Shown piece after piece: positions 62,070-64,000 of a stretch of DNA of 64,000 nucleotides (the stretch's first letter is position 1; every line of letters starts with the position of its first letter). The notes beneath the pieces were generated by a model. The model saw only the letters and a program-made list of their open reading frames with translations, was not told the origin of the DNA and searched no databases. The stretch comes from Neisseria perflava (GTDB lineage: Bacteria; Pseudomonadota; Gammaproteobacteria; Burkholderiales; Neisseriaceae), in contig NZ_JALJYC010000006.1 of the NCBI RefSeq assembly GCF_024170405.1, positions 30,366 through 94,365 on the forward strand, given 5' to 3'. The position numbers and the translations under genes were made by a program.

Positions 62070-63368
62070 TTATTTTACTTTATCCACCGTTACCCGTGTC
62101 AGATTGCGCGCAAAGCCGCGCGCATAGCGGTACGGCACTTTTACCGCCAGCTTGCCGCCCTGCACCGGCAGCGTGTATTCGCACACCAAGCGCTCCTCAT
62201 CGGCCACGTTTTCCGAAAAATCCGGATTCATCAGCGGCAGGATTTTGGTATATAAGCGCCACACCATAGGCGTACCGTCCGGCACGCCCGCCAGCTCCGC
62301 CGTGGCCGTGGTACGCGCTTCATCGCAGCCGACATGGTAGCTGTCGTAATCAAACGTCTGGCTGTTGGGGAAATCCGTCGCATCGTAAAAGCCGAACAAG
62401 CGGTCGTGCGCGCGCAGGCTTTGCTTGATATACGGCCAAATATTGCTGCGCAGGAAATATTGGTCGGCAAAATGGCGCGATTCCACCTTGCCGCTTAAGA
62501 ATTTCTCGATTTTGCCGCGCATATCCGGCACCGCACCGGCCACCGCGCCCCACAAACCGGCCAACACCAGCTCGGTATGCGAACCCGAATCGCGCATGGT
62601 GTGGAACAATTTACCGCTCGCCAACCATTCGTTTACCGCGCCCGCCTCGCGCTGCGACACTACCGAGTCGGCATCGCGGAACACCACATAGGCCGCTTCC
62701 GGGTCGTTAATCGCCAAAAAGCGCCACATCGTCCCCGGCCAGCTTTTCGCCGCCTCATCCACCAGCACCACTTCCGCGCCGTATTGCTTCAAACGGTCAG
62801 TAGTATAGGCCGGCACACTGTCGTCCACATAGAAGCGGCACACCCAATCCGGATAAATATCCTTGCTGATTTGCGCATTCATCACCGCCGGTTCGCAATA
62901 TTCCGGACGGCCGCCGAAGAGCGAGAAAGAAATAATCTTCTTGCCGCCCGCTTTGGGCTGCACATCGGGCAGTTCGGGCAATGCGCCGCTGCCATACAAT
63001 TCATCGCGCAGCTGCAAAGCCTTCAAACCCGCCTTGCCCGCGTTTTCCCAATCGCGCAAACCGCCGTAGCCGTGCGCCATCGCGTCATACAGATTAATCC
63101 GCTTCGGCTCGATTTTCGCACCCTGCTTGGCATAGCGGACACCTTCGTCATATTGAGAAGCCAACACCGCCGCCGTCGCCGCGTCGCTCAATACAATCGC
63201 CGATTTGGGCGCCAGCTGCACCGCCTTGCGGATTTCCAGCAAAGCCTCGGCATTGCGCCCCTGCGCCATCAACTGACGGAAGACATTGCAAATCGTATCC
63301 AACTGTTTTTGGGCGTTTTTCATATTGCGCTGCGGCAAACGCTGAAAGGGCATAGGAGCTCGAGCCAT
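62070..63368 (-). CDS. TPR and glycosyltransferase-like protein
   Basis: The 432-residue cytoplasmic protein has an N-terminal helical part with TPR-like pairs (about 20-120: GRNAEALLEIRKAVQLAPKSAIVL, then YDEGVRYAKQGAKIEPKRINLYDAMAHGYGGLRDWENAGKAGLKALQL in parts) and a C-terminal part beginning KIISFSLFGGRPEYCEPAVMNA with RFYVDDSVP and the acidic motif VVFRDADSVVS (DxD-like), typical of nucleotide-sugar transferases. AGGA lies eight bases before ATG 63368. A role in surface glycan synthesis is a guess. No pathway genes are adjacent. Confidence 0.7.
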   Translation of the reverse strand: MARAPMPFQRLPQRNMKNAQKQLDTICNVFRQLMAQGRNAEALLEIRKAVQLAPKSAIVLSDAATAAVLASQYDEGVRYAKQGAKIEPKRINLYDAMAHGYGGLRDWENAGKAGLKALQLRDELYGSGALPELPDVQPKAGGKKIISFSLFGGRPEYCEPAVMNAQISKDIYPDWVCRFYVDDSVPAYTTDRLKQYGAEVVLVDEAAKSWPGTMWRFLAINDPEAAYVVFRDADSVVSQREAGAVNEWLASGKLFHTMRDSGSHTELVLAGLWGAVAGAVPDMRGKIEKFLSGKVESRHFADQYFLRSNIWPYIKQSLRAHDRLFGFYDATDFPNSQTFDYDSYHVGCDEARTTATAELAGVPDGTPMVWRLYTKILPLMNPDFSENVADEERLVCEYTLPVQGGKLAVKVPYRYARGFARNLTRVTVDKVK

Positions 63369-64000
63369 TTTAGGATTCCTGTATCAAAGTTAAAAGCAGA
63401 CGGTATATCAGGCGGAAGATGAACCCGCAAAACGGTCGGATTGCTTGCGCAACAGGCGTAGGGTGGGCATTTATGCCCACGCGGTGACATCGCAAACCAT
63501 CTACCCGACGCGTTGGTAGCAAGTTGCGTAGGTTGGGTTGCAAACCCAACCTACCCGCCGTTTACATCCAAATCACCGACAATCAAGACCGTTACCGTAA
63601 AGACAGCAGTATAACCAAATCAAAGGCCGTCTGAAAGATTGATTTTTCAGACGGCCTTGTGTGGGCGGTATGTATCCATTCGCGCGTGGCATAATAGCGG
63701 GTTAGGTTGCAAACCCAACACGATTCAAAGTTTTGTTGGTTTGCAACCTGCCCGCCCCTACGGTTTGCTAAAATCCATATGTAGGGTGCACGCCTAGCGT
63801 GCACGCGTTCTATTGGTTCTCACATCATGCTGTCTAAAAACACCAATATTTTTCAGACGGCATAATAAAGCGAAAGCTCAACCAACGCGTGCATGCTGGG
63901 GCATGCACCCTTGTATATTGAAATCAATATATCATAGCAACCAAACAGGCTGCCTGCCTCAGAATGCACCCTTGGATCTCCATATCCGTTTCGTAGTATA
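63369..64000. other. Gene-poor tail with short palindromic repeats
   Basis: No convincing gene is seen. The stretch holds hairpins at 63463-63480 (GTGGGCAT/ATGCCCAC), 63528-63554 (GTAGGTTGGGTT/AACCCAACCTAC), 63705-63748 (GGTTGCAAACCCAACA/TGTTGGTTTGCAACC), 63786-63804 (GTGCACGC/GCGTGCAC) and 63889-63908 (GTGCATGC/GCATGCAC), plus a DUS pair near 63623-63658. Flanks such as GTAGG and CGCG recur, the stems differ. Confidence 0.6.

Noticed and set aside
63592..63804. Open frame in the tail region
   Set aside because: It runs through a DUS pair and two palindromic repeats and has no protein-like features.
1..64000. Correia elements and known neisserial insertion sequences
   Set aside because: I did not find TATAGTGGATTAAC-type Correia ends or a transposase reading frame.
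1..64000. tRNA or other structural RNA genes
   Set aside because: No cloverleaf with a GGTTCRA arm or conserved rRNA stretch was recognised; small regulatory RNAs cannot be excluded by eye.

Overview
The window is chromosome from a commensal-type Neisseria. The 12-base DNA uptake sequence (DUS) in its AG form, AGGCCGTCTGAA, occurs throughout, both as inverted pairs that double as terminators and singly inside genes; the AT form ATGCCGTCTGAA typical of meningococcus and gonococcus is a minority. Gene content (rmpM, znuCBA, FNR-hemN, pldA, ltgA, the gmk-rpoZ-spoT group) fits Neisseriaceae. I found no rRNA, tRNA, CRISPR array, prophage or intact insertion sequence. Coding density is high and most operons are short.

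Layout. 0-9.8 kb: the end of hisD, an aldo/keto reductase, a 56-residue membrane protein missed by length cut-offs, serB, a frameshifted secreted protein, lpxH, a GIY-YIG nuclease gene split by an amber codon, DUF502-aspS, pldA and rpsT. 10-20.4 kb: a polyamine-binding lipoprotein, ltgA, apt, gmk-rpoZ-spoT, an MFS exporter, rpsU with a long structured leader, and yqeY. 20.5-27.4 kb: a HIT protein, a hemS-hmuTUV haem-iron operon, phoH, a DUF4126 membrane protein and an SMR drug-efflux gene stopped at its essential Trp63 codon. 27.4-33 kb: ETF-ubiquinone oxidoreductase and a zinc uptake locus (33-residue ORF-znuC-znuB-paiB'-znuA) with two Zur-like boxes. 33-41.9 kb: a sodium:alanine symporter, apaG, pgpA-thiL, rmpM, cysB, fnr and hemN with an FNR box between them. 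41.9-52 kb: recC, a PepSY membrane protein, an M20 peptidase and smc. 52-56.4 kb: a 1,492-residue acidic repeat plus beta-helix protein, the most unusual gene here. 56.7-64 kb: a poly-A frameshifted secreted protein, murI, tsaE-amiC, a frameshifted lipoprotein phosphatase, GNAT, an isochorismatase-like hydrolase, a TPR-glycosyltransferase-like protein and a palindrome-rich tail.

Three things stand out. (1) Three full-length fold-back elements of about 162 bp (two of family A, one of family B) look like miniature transposons of one superfamily. (2) Five nested hairpins of 60-63 bp have a DUS at each end and share an internal core. (3) Six genes are each broken by a single change (three nonsense, three one-base frameshifts), nearly all in accessory functions.
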